A stretch of 64,000 bases of DNA. Origin: Butyrivibrio sp. NC2002 (GTDB lineage Bacteria; Bacillota; Clostridia; Lachnospirales; Lachnospiraceae). Positions 34,133 through 42,858 of the stretch are shown here, piece by piece. The DNA lies in the NCBI RefSeq assembly GCF_000702265.1, contig NZ_JNKZ01000007.1:62001-126000 (forward strand), written 5' to 3'. Position 1 is the stretch's first letter. Each line of letters starts with the position of its first letter. A model generated the notes under the pieces. The model saw nothing but the letters and a program-made list of their open reading frames with translations. It ran no database searches and was not told the origin of the DNA. Made by a program: the position numbers and the translations under genes.

Positions 34133-36016
34133 ATGAGTGATATACGTATATCACAGGGACGGCCTGTAATCCAGATCAACAGCCAAATAGAAAGCCAGGT
34201 TGGCAGTAAAAGCTCTAATACTCCTCAGGGGAATTTGCGCTCACTTGACACCGGAGACAGATTACAGGGCAAGATTCTCTCAATGAGTGAGGATGCCTCC
34301 GGCAGAACAGCTACGATAAGTCTTGGCCAGGATGAAGTGATATCCGCCAGATTATCGGACGGAATGTCACTTAGAGAAGGACAGACTGTATCTTTTGAAG
34401 TAAGAGGAACCGGCGGACAGATAACCCTGACTCCTTTATTTGAAAATATGACCGCAAGCCAGACAATGCTTAAAGCACTTACAGCTGCAGGACTTGAGGC
34501 TAATCAGGATAATCTAAATATGATAAAGACTATGATGGAGAACGGCGCTTCCATTGACAAGGATTCGCTTACTTCCATGCACAGCCTTGTAAGTTCTCAT
34601 CCGGACACCAGTGTAAATACTCTGGTTCAGATGAAATCACTAAATATTCCTATAAATGAAAATACAATAACCCAGTTTGAAAGCTATAAGAACTACGAGC
34701 ATAAAGTCGTTGAAACAATGGACTATATAATGGATGAACTTCCGGGAGCTTACAATGAGCTCTCAGAATCGGGTAATGTCCGTGCTGCGAACGATCTGTA
34801 TGGAAAAATTTTAAATATGCTTTCAGAGGGTGCAGAGGGAATGTCTGCAGGCGCTAATCCGGAAGCTTCTGCTGTTACCGTTGGCGGTGGCAATATTGCA
34901 GAAGGAGTAGAGGCTAATATCAAAGCTGCCCAGACAGATGGAGTAATACCGGATTTTGCTTTTGAAGAAGAGCATGTAGAACCATCCAAGATTCAAAGTA
35001 ACTCTGTTATGGCATCTCTTGAAGAAGTAGACTCAGGTATCCATGAAGAAGTGATAGAAAATACAGCTAAGGGTGAGCAGAACGTAAATGGATTACAGAA
35101 TCCGCAGTCTTTAGAAAATGCAGTCAAAAACGAAAATGCCAATTTCAGTAATAATCAGATGCTATCAGCGCTTACAGATAAAGAGCTGCTTGAAGTATTA
35201 AAAGGCTTAAATAAAGAGGCCGGTCCACTTGGAAATGAACTTCAAAAACTTATTGCAGCAAACACTTTACCTGAGCTAGAGCAGATAGATGCTGCAAAGA
35301 TACTTAAGGAACTCTCTGAAGCCTATCAGAAAAATGCCGAGAATGCCTATAAAAATGATGAGGCATTTTCAAGGCTTTTCCAAAATGATGGATACAACAA
35401 GCTGATAAAAGGCGCAATGAAGGATGAATGGCTTATAAAGCCTGAAGATGTTGGCAATAAGGAAAACGTTGAAAATCTCTACCAGCGCCTTAATACTCAG
35501 GCGCGTCAGCTTACAGAGTCACTTACAAATGCTCTGGGGGCTGAAAACAGAGTAGCTCAGAGCGCAGCTTCGCTTCAGAACAACATTGATTTTATGAACC
35601 AGATAAATCAGATGTTCCATTATATTCAATTACCGCTTAAAATGCAGGATCAGGATGCACATGGAGATCTGTATGTATATTCAAACGGCAAGAGAAAATT
35701 TGAACCGGGCGAAACAGTAAGTGCCATTCTTCATCTTGATATGGATAATCTGGGACCTCTGGATGTTTATGTAAAGATGAAGGAAAACAATGTAAAGACC
35801 AATTTTTACGTAGCTGACGAGAGCGTGCTTGATCTTATTGAAGAACATATAGACATGCTCAACGAAAGGCTTGAAAAAAGAGGCTATTCCATGCAGGTCA
35901 GGACAATGCTTCATACAGACATTGACTCTGACAGTGAGGATATGCCTGTTGATGAGATGTTTAGTGTGAAGAAGGTAACCATGCTATCTGTTACTTCTTT
36001 TGATGCGAGGGCATGA
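34133..36016 (+). CDS. FliK-type flagellar hook-length control-like protein
   Basis: Probably related to flagellar hook-length control or export switching. The 627-residue protein has a conserved N-terminal region (GDRLQGKILSMSEDASGRTATISLGQDEVISARL), a long low-complexity middle rich in Asn/Glu/Ala, and a C-terminal region (about 500-610) resembling the Flg_hook domain (YIQLPLKM, FEPGETVSAILHLDMDNLGPLDVYVKMKENNVKTNFYVADESVLDLIEEHIDMLNERLEKRGYSMQVRT). Its stop overlaps the FlhB-like gene. This matches the Bacillus ylqG-flhX arrangement, where no clear motility role is established, so the function is inferred. Confidence 0.8.
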   Translation: MSDIRISQGRPVIQINSQIESQVGSKSSNTPQGNLRSLDTGDRLQGKILSMSEDASGRTATISLGQDEVISARLSDGMSLREGQTVSFEVRGTGGQITLTPLFENMTASQTMLKALTAAGLEANQDNLNMIKTMMENGASIDKDSLTSMHSLVSSHPDTSVNTLVQMKSLNIPINENTITQFESYKNYEHKVVETMDYIMDELPGAYNELSESGNVRAANDLYGKILNMLSEGAEGMSAGANPEASAVTVGGGNIAEGVEANIKAAQTDGVIPDFAFEEEHVEPSKIQSNSVMASLEEVDSGIHEEVIENTAKGEQNVNGLQNPQSLENAVKNENANFSNNQMLSALTDKELLEVLKGLNKEAGPLGNELQKLIAANTLPELEQIDAAKILKELSEAYQKNAENAYKNDEAFSRLFQNDGYNKLIKGAMKDEWLIKPEDVGNKENVENLYQRLNTQARQLTESLTNALGAENRVAQSAASLQNNIDFMNQINQMFHYIQLPLKMQDQDAHGDLYVYSNGKRKFEPGETVSAILHLDMDNLGPLDVYVKMKENNVKTNFYVADESVLDLIEEHIDMLNERLEKRGYSMQVRTMLHTDIDSDSEDMPVDEMFSVKKVTMLSVTSFDARA

Positions 36017-36327
36017 TCATGGCTGAGAGTGGAAAAAACAAAGATGGAAAACCAAAACAGGCGATAGCGCTTGCGTATGACCCCAATGAAGACGGCGCGC
36101 CCAGAGTTGTAGCGAGCGGAAAAGGCCAGATCGCGGAACGAATTATTGAATCCGCTGAAGAAAACGACATACCGGTTCATGAGGACAGTAAGCTTGCTGA
36201 TACGCTTTCAAAGCTTGAGATCGGTGAGATGATCCCTCCTGAGCTTTATGAAGTTGTGGCTGAAATTCTTGTTTTTGTTGATGCCATGGACAAGATCAAG
36301 GCAAAAGACCAAAGGTTTAACATATAA
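36013..36327 (+). CDS. FlhB-like export component C-terminal domain protein (FlhX/YlqH)
   Basis: Homologue of the cytoplasmic domain of the flagellar export switch FlhB, without membrane helices. The 104-residue protein contains AIALAYDPNEDGAPRVVASGKGQIAERIIESAEENDIPVHEDSKLADTLSKLEIGEMIPPELYEVVAEILVFV. In FlhB the matching place has the self-cleaving NPTH; here it reads DPNE, so self-cleavage is not expected. ATGA overlap with the FliK-like gene implies joint expression. Such proteins can stand in for the cleaved FlhB-C fragment. Confidence 0.88.
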   Translation: MIMAESGKNKDGKPKQAIALAYDPNEDGAPRVVASGKGQIAERIIESAEENDIPVHEDSKLADTLSKLEIGEMIPPELYEVVAEILVFVDAMDKIKAKDQRFNI

Positions 36328-36368
36328 TTTAATAAATAGTATTTAGAAAAATGTGGTATAATATTCGG

Positions 36369-36773
36369 ATGAACAAAAGAGAAATTGGAAATTACTATGA
36401 GTCTCTTGTTTGTGAGTTCATCAAAGAAAAAGGATATTCTATTGTAGAGCGGAATTTCAGATGTAAAAGCGGAGAAGTGGATATCATCGCAAAGGACGGC
36501 AGGTATCTGATATTTATAGAAGTGAAATTCAGAACAGGAACTGGCTATGGTTCTGCGGAATACGCTGTTGATCACCGTAAGATGCGGACTATATGCAGGG
36601 TTTCTGATTTTTATTGTAAGAGATATTCAATTGGTGAGAACCATTCAAGGAGATATGATGTTGCAGCCATAAACATAAGTGAATCGGGTGCAGCGACGAT
36701 CAACTATATTGAGAACGCATTCGAGTATATCTCGGAGGGTGTTTGGAGGAACAGTAGATGCAGAATGTTTTAG
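36369..36773 (+). CDS. YraN/UPF0102 family nuclease-like protein
   Basis: Uncharacterised family with an endonuclease-like fold. Start taken at 36369 (MNKREIGNYYESLV), the family's usual beginning; an ATG at 36351 is possible. Contains the predicted active-site pattern GEVDIIAKDGRYLIFIEVKFRTG and VDHRKMRTICRVSDFY. No Shine-Dalgarno is visible, and TATAAT sits 8 bases before the ATG, so a very short leader is possible. Overlaps the response regulator by 16 bases. Confidence 0.9.
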   Translation: MNKREIGNYYESLVCEFIKEKGYSIVERNFRCKSGEVDIIAKDGRYLIFIEVKFRTGTGYGSAEYAVDHRKMRTICRVSDFYCKRYSIGENHSRRYDVAAINISESGAATINYIENAFEYISEGVWRNSRCRMF

Positions 36774-37459
36774 TATGTGATGATGATAAAGAAATTGTAG
36801 ACGCTATAGACATATATTTACAGCAGGAAGGTCTTAAGGTTTTCAAAGCATATAATGGGCAGGAGGCTCTTGATATCCTGGAAAAAGAGGATATTCAGGT
36901 TGCTGTTATAGACCTTATGATGCCGGTTATGGATGGAATTCAATGTACTATGAAGATAAGAGAGCACAGTACCATTCCGATAATCATCCTTTCTGCCAAA
37001 TCAGAGGATGCAGATAAGATACTTGGACTTAATATAGGCGCCGATGATTATGTTACAAAGCCCTTTAATCCATTGGAACTTGTTGCAAGAGTAAAGTCAA
37101 ACTTAAGAAGATATACTCAGCTTGGAAATGTGGATAAGGCTCAGGACGGCGACAATGTTTTCAGAGCAGGAGAGCTGGTTCTTGACGACAATGCCAAAAC
37201 AGTTACAGTTGACGGCGAGGAAGTCAAGCTTACGAAAATCGAATATAATATTCTTCTCTTCCTTGTAAAAAACAAAGGCAAGGTTTTCTCCATTAATGAA
37301 ATCTATGAGAATATCTGGAATGAGAATGCAGTTGCGGTTGATAATACCGTAGCAGTTCATATAAGACATATAAGAGAAAAAATAGAAATTGATCCCAAAG
37401 ATCCCAAATATCTGAAGGTTGTATGGGGCGTGGGATATAAGATTGACACCGAGGGTTAA
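36758..37459 (+). CDS. OmpR/PhoB-family response regulator
   Basis: Transcription factor of a two-component system with the kinase at 37462. The 233-residue protein has a receiver domain (1-115) with DDD at 8-10 region, phospho-acceptor D52 (AVIDLMMPVMDG), and the conserved Lys in VTKPFNP. A winged-helix DNA-binding domain spans about 135-230 (KLTKIEYNILLFLVKNKGKVFSINEIYENIW, VHIRHIREKIE, VWGVGYKID). GGAGG lies about 10 bases upstream of the start, inside yraN. Ends two bases before the kinase. Confidence 0.95.
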   Translation: MQNVLVCDDDKEIVDAIDIYLQQEGLKVFKAYNGQEALDILEKEDIQVAVIDLMMPVMDGIQCTMKIREHSTIPIIILSAKSEDADKILGLNIGADDYVTKPFNPLELVARVKSNLRRYTQLGNVDKAQDGDNVFRAGELVLDDNAKTVTVDGEEVKLTKIEYNILLFLVKNKGKVFSINEIYENIWNENAVAVDNTVAVHIRHIREKIEIDPKDPKYLKVVWGVGYKIDTEG

Positions 37460-37461
37460 TA

Positions 37462-40011
37462 ATGATTGAAAAGATTCTCAGAAAGAAAACCATATCCTGG
37501 ACGAGCAGAAATATACTTAGAATATTTCAACATATAAGTATTGCCATTGTGGCAGGAATAGTTTTTTATGTTGTAACCGGATCAGCTTTTACAGGTGAAG
37601 ATGGAAAAGAATACAGGATCAGCCAGAATGATTATGGCCATTCTTATGAGGAGTCGAAACTGTTTTCTGATATTCTTAAGAGCAATCTTTCAAATATAGC
37701 CGCATATGCCGCTGTGAGTACGCTTCTTGAAACAGATGGTGAATATAATGCGGATAAAACTATTGATGTTACTGCGTTTGTTAACCGAAACTCCATGCTG
37801 CAGGGAGATTATATAACTGCAGTTTATCGGGTTTCGGATCTTATAAAGTGGGCTCAGAACGGTTTTGAGTATGATGAGAAAAAATATACTGCCAGTGAGA
37901 GTTCCAACTTTTTCGGAAATACAACTGTTTATACGCATCTCATGAAAAATAATGTTGAGAGCGGAATGAACAGTTTCCTTAGTTCCCAGCTTGATAATAA
38001 TACTGTAAGGACCAATGCAACTCAGAACAGTTTATATGACGGTTCCGGCGTCCACACAATTCTTGTTCCCAGATATAAGACCATTTACGGTGAAGATATC
38101 GAGGATATAGTTTCCAATTGGGAAGACTACAACGATCTGTGCGCAAATATTACGGAAGCTGCCTCCACGATGGCTACAAATTACGAAAACTATTCAGATT
38201 ATAAGAAAAAATATGGTTTTTATAAGTCAAATCTCAGATTCTATATTACAAGAACTATAAATGCAAGGACAGAAGTTTTTACCAATGTGGAATCCTTAAA
38301 AAGGAATACAACAGGTATTAACATCGGAGATACATTTAAAACTTACGGAACATATATATATTATTGCCCTTATGAAATTGATTATTCTACCAATACATCA
38401 ATTACTGAGGAAGAGGTCAGAAATATCTTAAGCAGTTATGACTACGCTTTTCCGGATCAGATGAAGTTCTACTTTGCTGTTGATACGGGAAACCTCTCAA
38501 GAGCTGATGATTTTACGCTGGGTCAGGAAATTTTTGACAGATATATGCCTTATTTCAAACAGTTTTATGCACTTATATTACTGTTTAGCGTGATCTATGT
38601 AATCGTTATCATTCACCTTTCTATTTACGAGGGAAAGACTGAATACAGCGATGGCTCAATAGGTGGTCTTGAAAGGATAGACTCTATTCCTTTTGGACTT
38701 GCGCTTGCTATTTGCGTTATTCTTATTGGATCACTTGCCGTAGTGCTTAATTATTTATATGACCTGTACCCGCATTATTTCAAAAATATACATTTTACCT
38801 GCCTGATCATTGCAGGTGCTGCATTTTTTGATGATAATGCAATTTCTTTTGTTTTTTACAGTACAATAAGAAGAATCAAGTACAAGGTGTTTATTAAAAA
38901 CACTCTTTTGTACAGATTTGGAGGAGTGGTCAGAAAGATTTCGGATAAGCTTACGATCAAGCAGAATCTGTTCCTTAGAACCTTTGTACCCTATATTATC
39001 TCTGTGTTTATCAATTTTATAGTTGTTTATAAATTGGACTATGTGGGAATTGCAATTGCTGCGGTTTTGGATATAGGAATCGGTATCTATATATACAATC
39101 TGAGCAATGACAGAGTAATAATGATAAGAGCCCTTGAGAAAATAAGAAAAGGTGAGCTAGACGTAAAAATAGATACCAGTAAGGTCCATGGATCAAATAT
39201 CTATCTTGCTAATGAGCTTAATTCAATTGCTGATGCGGTTGAAGAAGCTGTTAACCGAAGTATGAGAGATGAAAAGCTTAAGGCGGATCTTATAACGAAC
39301 GTATCCCACGATATCAAGACACCTCTTACATCGATAATAAACTATGTTGATCTGTTAAAGAGAGAAAATATACAGGATACAAGAGCAAGAGAGTACATCG
39401 CGATTCTTGAAAACAAGGCTCAGAGACTTAGGCAGCTGACTGATGACCTGGTTGAGGCATCTAAGATTTCATCAGGAAATATAACACTTCATCCGGAGCA
39501 GATAAACTATGCGGAGATCATTAATCAGATTCTTGGTGAGTTCTATGAGAAATTTGCCGACTATGAGCTTACACCTATTCTTAAGTGCGAAAAATATGAT
39601 GTTCTGATCATGGCGGATCCGAGACAGCTCTATAGAGTCATAGAAAACCTGCTCAATAATGTATGTAAATATGCACTTCCCGGAACCAGAGTATATCTTG
39701 ATTTGGAGGTTCAGGAGGATGATGATGGAGAACACGCCGCAACATTTTCTGTAAAGAACATCTCTAAAAATGAACTCAATATAAAGGCAGACGAGCTTAC
39801 AGAGAGATTCATCAGAGGAGATATTTCCAGAAGTACTGAAGGAAGCGGACTTGGCCTTTCGATAGCAAAGAGCCTTACATTAGCAATGGGCGGAAAATTC
39901 GAGATAATCCTTGACGGTGACCTCTTTAAGGTAAATGTCACATTCTTTACTTCTCATTTCAGTAAAGGCAATCCGTCTGCGGAAACCTCTGATGTTAATG
40001 CGATGAGATAA
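37462..40011 (+). CDS. Sensor histidine kinase with large extracytoplasmic domain
   Basis: Membrane sensor kinase partnered with the preceding response regulator. The 849-residue protein has TM1 (about 18-37), an extracytoplasmic sensor of roughly 325 residues without a recognised family, and about six further membrane helices (365-560). A HAMP-like stretch follows, then the dimerisation box NVSHDIKTPLTSIINYVDL with H616, and the ATPase domain (N box ENLLNNVCKYA, G2 box STEGSGLGLSIAKSL). The multi-helix core after the sensor is unusual for simple kinases. Closed by a terminator shared with prs. Confidence 0.93.
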   Translation: MIEKILRKKTISWTSRNILRIFQHISIAIVAGIVFYVVTGSAFTGEDGKEYRISQNDYGHSYEESKLFSDILKSNLSNIAAYAAVSTLLETDGEYNADKTIDVTAFVNRNSMLQGDYITAVYRVSDLIKWAQNGFEYDEKKYTASESSNFFGNTTVYTHLMKNNVESGMNSFLSSQLDNNTVRTNATQNSLYDGSGVHTILVPRYKTIYGEDIEDIVSNWEDYNDLCANITEAASTMATNYENYSDYKKKYGFYKSNLRFYITRTINARTEVFTNVESLKRNTTGINIGDTFKTYGTYIYYCPYEIDYSTNTSITEEEVRNILSSYDYAFPDQMKFYFAVDTGNLSRADDFTLGQEIFDRYMPYFKQFYALILLFSVIYVIVIIHLSIYEGKTEYSDGSIGGLERIDSIPFGLALAICVILIGSLAVVLNYLYDLYPHYFKNIHFTCLIIAGAAFFDDNAISFVFYSTIRRIKYKVFIKNTLLYRFGGVVRKISDKLTIKQNLFLRTFVPYIISVFINFIVVYKLDYVGIAIAAVLDIGIGIYIYNLSNDRVIMIRALEKIRKGELDVKIDTSKVHGSNIYLANELNSIADAVEEAVNRSMRDEKLKADLITNVSHDIKTPLTSIINYVDLLKRENIQDTRAREYIAILENKAQRLRQLTDDLVEASKISSGNITLHPEQINYAEIINQILGEFYEKFADYELTPILKCEKYDVLIMADPRQLYRVIENLLNNVCKYALPGTRVYLDLEVQEDDDGEHAATFSVKNISKNELNIKADELTERFIRGDISRSTEGSGLGLSIAKSLTLAMGGKFEIILDGDLFKVNVTFFTSHFSKGNPSAETSDVNAMR

Positions 40012-40029
40012 TTATAATATGATATAAAA

Positions 40030-40063
40030 AGGACTTCTTCTTAATCGAAGAGGTCCTCTGTTT
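40030..40063 (+). terminator. Terminator after kinase gene, overlapping the prs 3' end
   Basis: AGGACTTCTTC pairs with GAAGAGGTCCT (one bulge), followed by CTGTTTTT. The downstream arm lies inside the last codons of prs on the other strand. Confidence 0.7.
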
Positions 40064-41240
40064 TTGCACTTCTTGAGTTGTATTTTTCAAGGATTTTATG
40101 AAGCTTTTCTATAGGTGTGATAACAGAACTAAGAGTACTGTCATGATTCATGAAATCGATGATGGTTGCAAGGAACTTACTCATGTCACTTACTATATAA
40201 TAAGGTCTTTCCATAAATTCCGGATTCTGGTAGATCAGGTTGGTTGTGATAACCGCATCGAATATACCGTTCTTATATGCTTCATCAAATGATTCCATAC
40301 CATTTGTGAAAAGTCCGAAGGTTGTGCAGATAAATACGCGCTTTGCCTTCTTTAACTTGAGCTGTCTTGCAGTATCGATCATACTTCCGCCGGATGAGAT
40401 CATGTCATCGATTATGATAACGTCTTTTCCTTCGATGGAAGAGCCGAGGTATTCGTGTGCAACGATAGGATTGGAACCGTTAACCACCTTGGAGAAATCA
40501 CGGCGTTTGTAGAACATACCGGTATCAACTCCCAAAACGTTGGCAAATGTAACAGCGCGGTCCAACGCACCCTCGTCCGGGCTTATTACTGTAAGATGTT
40601 CCTTATCTACGGTAAGGTCCGGAATATTTGAAATAAGAGCTTTCATAAACTGAGGCGAAGCCATGAAATTATCAAAGCCTGAAATAGGTGCTGCATTTGA
40701 GATCCTGGGGTCATGAGCATCGAAAGTGATGAAGTTATCAATACCCATTTTGTAGAGCTCAGCGAACATTACTGCAGCATCAAGGGATTCTCTGTTATTT
40801 TTATTATGCTGTCTTCCTTCATATAAGAAAGGCATGATCACATTGATTCGTCTGGCTTTTCCGTTGATAGCGGCGATAACTCTCTTAAGATCCTGATAGT
40901 GGTCATCGGGAGAGTAATAGTTGTCATATCCGTACATTTTGTAAGTCATACTGTGGTTCATTACATCAGTAAGGATAAAAACATCTTTACCTCTAAGAGA
41001 TTCGAGCATCTGGGCTTTACTTTCTCCACTGCCAAATCTGGGATTTGAGTATCTCACCATGTAGTTGTCTCTTGAATAGCCCTGAAAAGCCGGGTCATTT
41101 GTCTCAAGGTTGTGAAAATTGTGACGGAAATTAACTAGATGATCGTTTACAAGGGTTCCAAGTTCCTTTGCTGAATCCATAACAATTACGGCCAAAGGAG
41201 CTACGGGAATTGATGAATCAAGTTTTTGAAAATCAGGCAT
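40041..41240 (-). CDS. prs: Ribose-phosphate pyrophosphokinase
   Basis: Makes PRPP from ribose-5-phosphate and ATP for nucleotide, His and Trp synthesis. Start at 41240 (MPDFQKLDSS) with TAGGAG 7 bases upstream; a longer frame to 41285 is less likely. The 399-residue product is longer than the usual 310-320, with extra segments. Key motifs are present: the PRPP-binding DDMISSGGSMIDTARQLK, FDAHDPRISNAAP, and PFLYEGRQHNKNNRESLDAAVMFAEL. This is the longer form seen in Lachnospiraceae. Single gene, divergent from the DUF512 operon. Confidence 0.92.
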   Translation of the reverse strand: MPDFQKLDSSIPVAPLAVIVMDSAKELGTLVNDHLVNFRHNFHNLETNDPAFQGYSRDNYMVRYSNPRFGSGESKAQMLESLRGKDVFILTDVMNHSMTYKMYGYDNYYSPDDHYQDLKRVIAAINGKARRINVIMPFLYEGRQHNKNNRESLDAAVMFAELYKMGIDNFITFDAHDPRISNAAPISGFDNFMASPQFMKALISNIPDLTVDKEHLTVISPDEGALDRAVTFANVLGVDTGMFYKRRDFSKVVNGSNPIVAHEYLGSSIEGKDVIIIDDMISSGGSMIDTARQLKLKKAKRVFICTTFGLFTNGMESFDEAYKNGIFDAVITTNLIYQNPEFMERPYYIVSDMSKFLATIIDFMNHDSTLSSVITPIEKLHKILEKYNSRSAKTEDLFD

Positions 41241-41311
41241 TTTATCTCCTAACATATTTGAAAAAATATTATTTATAAAATACATAAAACAATGAATTTT
41301 ATTCAGCTATT

Positions 41312-41340
41312 ATCTTAGGGTATGAATACTGACACGTCAA
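41312..41340 (-). promoter_or_regulatory. Sigma-A promoter for prs (overlapping divergent pair)
   Basis: On the minus strand: TTGACG (41340-41335), 17-base spacer, TAAGAT (41317-41312). Its -35 box directly abuts the -35 of the divergent promoter. Confidence 0.75.
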
Positions 41341-41357
41341 GAAATTTCATGTATAAT
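41329..41357 (+). promoter_or_regulatory. Sigma-A promoter for DUF512-der-plsY-gpsA
   Basis: CTGACA (41329-41334), 17-base spacer, TATAAT (41352-41357). About 70 bases before the DUF512 start. Shares the core CTGACACGTCAAG with the prs promoter. Confidence 0.8.
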
Positions 41358-41429
41358 GTTTAAACAGTACAGATTTTTTGTTGTTCTTATATAGGAAAAC
41401 AAAAGCTCTATTTTTTTATGGTGGTTTTA

Positions 41430-42776
41430 ATGAATAAAGGACATTTAATAAGCAGAGTTTTGGAAGGCAGCATCGCCATGGAGATGGAAATTGCTCCCAT
41501 GGACAGGCTCCTTGAAATAAATGGTGAAGTAGTAGAAGATATTTTCGATTATCAGTATATGATCCAGGATGAAGAAGTTACGCTCCTTATAAGGAAGCCG
41601 AACGGTGAGGAGTGGGAGCTTGATATCGAAAAAGATTATGATGAGGATCTGGGCATCGAATTCGAGAACGGACTGATGGATGACTACAGATCATGTTCCA
41701 ACAAATGTATTTTCTGTTTCATAGATCAGATGCCTCCCGGAATGAGGGAGACGCTTTATTTTAAAGATGATGATGCGAGACTTTCGTTTTTACAGGGCAA
41801 TTATGTAACACTTACAAACATGAGTGACAAGGATATTGACAGAATACTGAAATATCATTTGTCACCTATTAATGTGTCTTTTCAGACGACTAATCCGGAG
41901 CTTCGCTGTAAGATGCTAAACAACAGATTTGCGGGAGAGGCTCTTAAGAAGGTGGACAGACTGTGCGCCGAAGGAACAGGCATTGAGATAAACGGACAGA
42001 TCGTTTTGTGCAAAGGTGTCAATGATAAAGAAGAGCTTCACAGAAGCCTTTCGGACCTGTATAATTACAGACCTAACCTCAAAAGCGTATCAGTTGTTCC
42101 TGTTGGACTCTCAAAATTCAGAGATGGGCTTTATCCACTTGAGCCTTTTGAAAAAGAAGATGCTCTGGAAGTTATAAAGGAGATTAGCTTTTGGCAGGAA
42201 AAGTCTTATAATGAATATAAGGATCATTTTGTCCATGCATCGGACGAATGGTATATGATCGCAGATCTTCCGATTCCGGAGGCTGATATATATGACGGGT
42301 ACGGCCAGCTTGAAAACGGCGTCGGAATGGTAAGGCTTTTGATAGATGAATTTGAAGAAGCCTTAAGCGAAATTAAGGAAAATGGCATAGAGGGTATAGA
42401 TTTTAATACCTTTTCAGATGAAGTATCCACAGTTTGCGGTAAGCTTATTTATCCATATATCTGCAAGATGTCGGAAAAGCTTATGGAACTTGTGCCGAAT
42501 CTGAAGATTCATGTACATGAGATAACAAATAACTTTTTCGGTGAGAGGATCACCGTGACAGGGCTTTTGACAGGGTGCGATATAATAGAACAGCTTACAG
42601 GTACACCGATAGGAAGTAAGGTATTTCTTCCAAGAAATGTCCTAAGGGCAGGAGAGAACTACCTGCTTGATGATGTGACCATAGATGAGATCGCAGAAAA
42701 GCTTGGCACTGAAGTTAAGATCCTAGGTCCTTCCGGCAGGGATTTTATATTCGGAATATTAAGCAGGGTAGTGTAA
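41430..42776 (+). CDS. DUF512 family [Fe-S] (radical SAM-like) protein with PDZ domain
   Basis: Function unknown. Start taken at 41430 (MNKGHLISRVLEGS) with GGTGG upstream; the in-frame ATG at 41418 is an alternative. The 448-residue protein has an N-terminal PDZ-like domain (about 1-65: GSIAMEMEIAPMDRLLEINGEVVEDIFDYQYM) and a Cys cluster YRSCSNKCIFCFIDQMPPGMRETLYFKDDDARLSFLQGNYVTL. The CxxxCxxC pattern binds an Fe-S cluster in radical SAM enzymes. DUF512 forms the C-terminal half. It lies upstream of der as in many Firmicutes. The last two codons and stop are part of repeat copy 2. Confidence 0.88.
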   Translation: MNKGHLISRVLEGSIAMEMEIAPMDRLLEINGEVVEDIFDYQYMIQDEEVTLLIRKPNGEEWELDIEKDYDEDLGIEFENGLMDDYRSCSNKCIFCFIDQMPPGMRETLYFKDDDARLSFLQGNYVTLTNMSDKDIDRILKYHLSPINVSFQTTNPELRCKMLNNRFAGEALKKVDRLCAEGTGIEINGQIVLCKGVNDKEELHRSLSDLYNYRPNLKSVSVVPVGLSKFRDGLYPLEPFEKEDALEVIKEISFWQEKSYNEYKDHFVHASDEWYMIADLPIPEADIYDGYGQLENGVGMVRLLIDEFEEALSEIKENGIEGIDFNTFSDEVSTVCGKLIYPYICKMSEKLMELVPNLKIHVHEITNNFFGERITVTGLLTGCDIIEQLTGTPIGSKVFLPRNVLRAGENYLLDDVTIDEIAEKLGTEVKILGPSGRDFIFGILSRVV

Positions 42777-42843
42777 AGCAAGTTATGAAAACATTAGACC
42801 GTCCTAAGGAATCCACCGCAAGCGGTACCCCTTAGGACCATAG
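42768..42843 (+). repeat. 76-bp interspersed repeat, copy 2
   Basis: Same sequence as copies 1 and 3 except for one missing C in the run before CTTAGGACC. That deletion shortens the internal ORF (42785-42835) to MKTLDRPKESTASGTP. The first nine bases form the final Val-Val-stop of the DUF512 gene. Lies 15 bases before der. Confidence 0.9.
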
Positions 42844-42858
42844 ACAGGATGGTAATTT

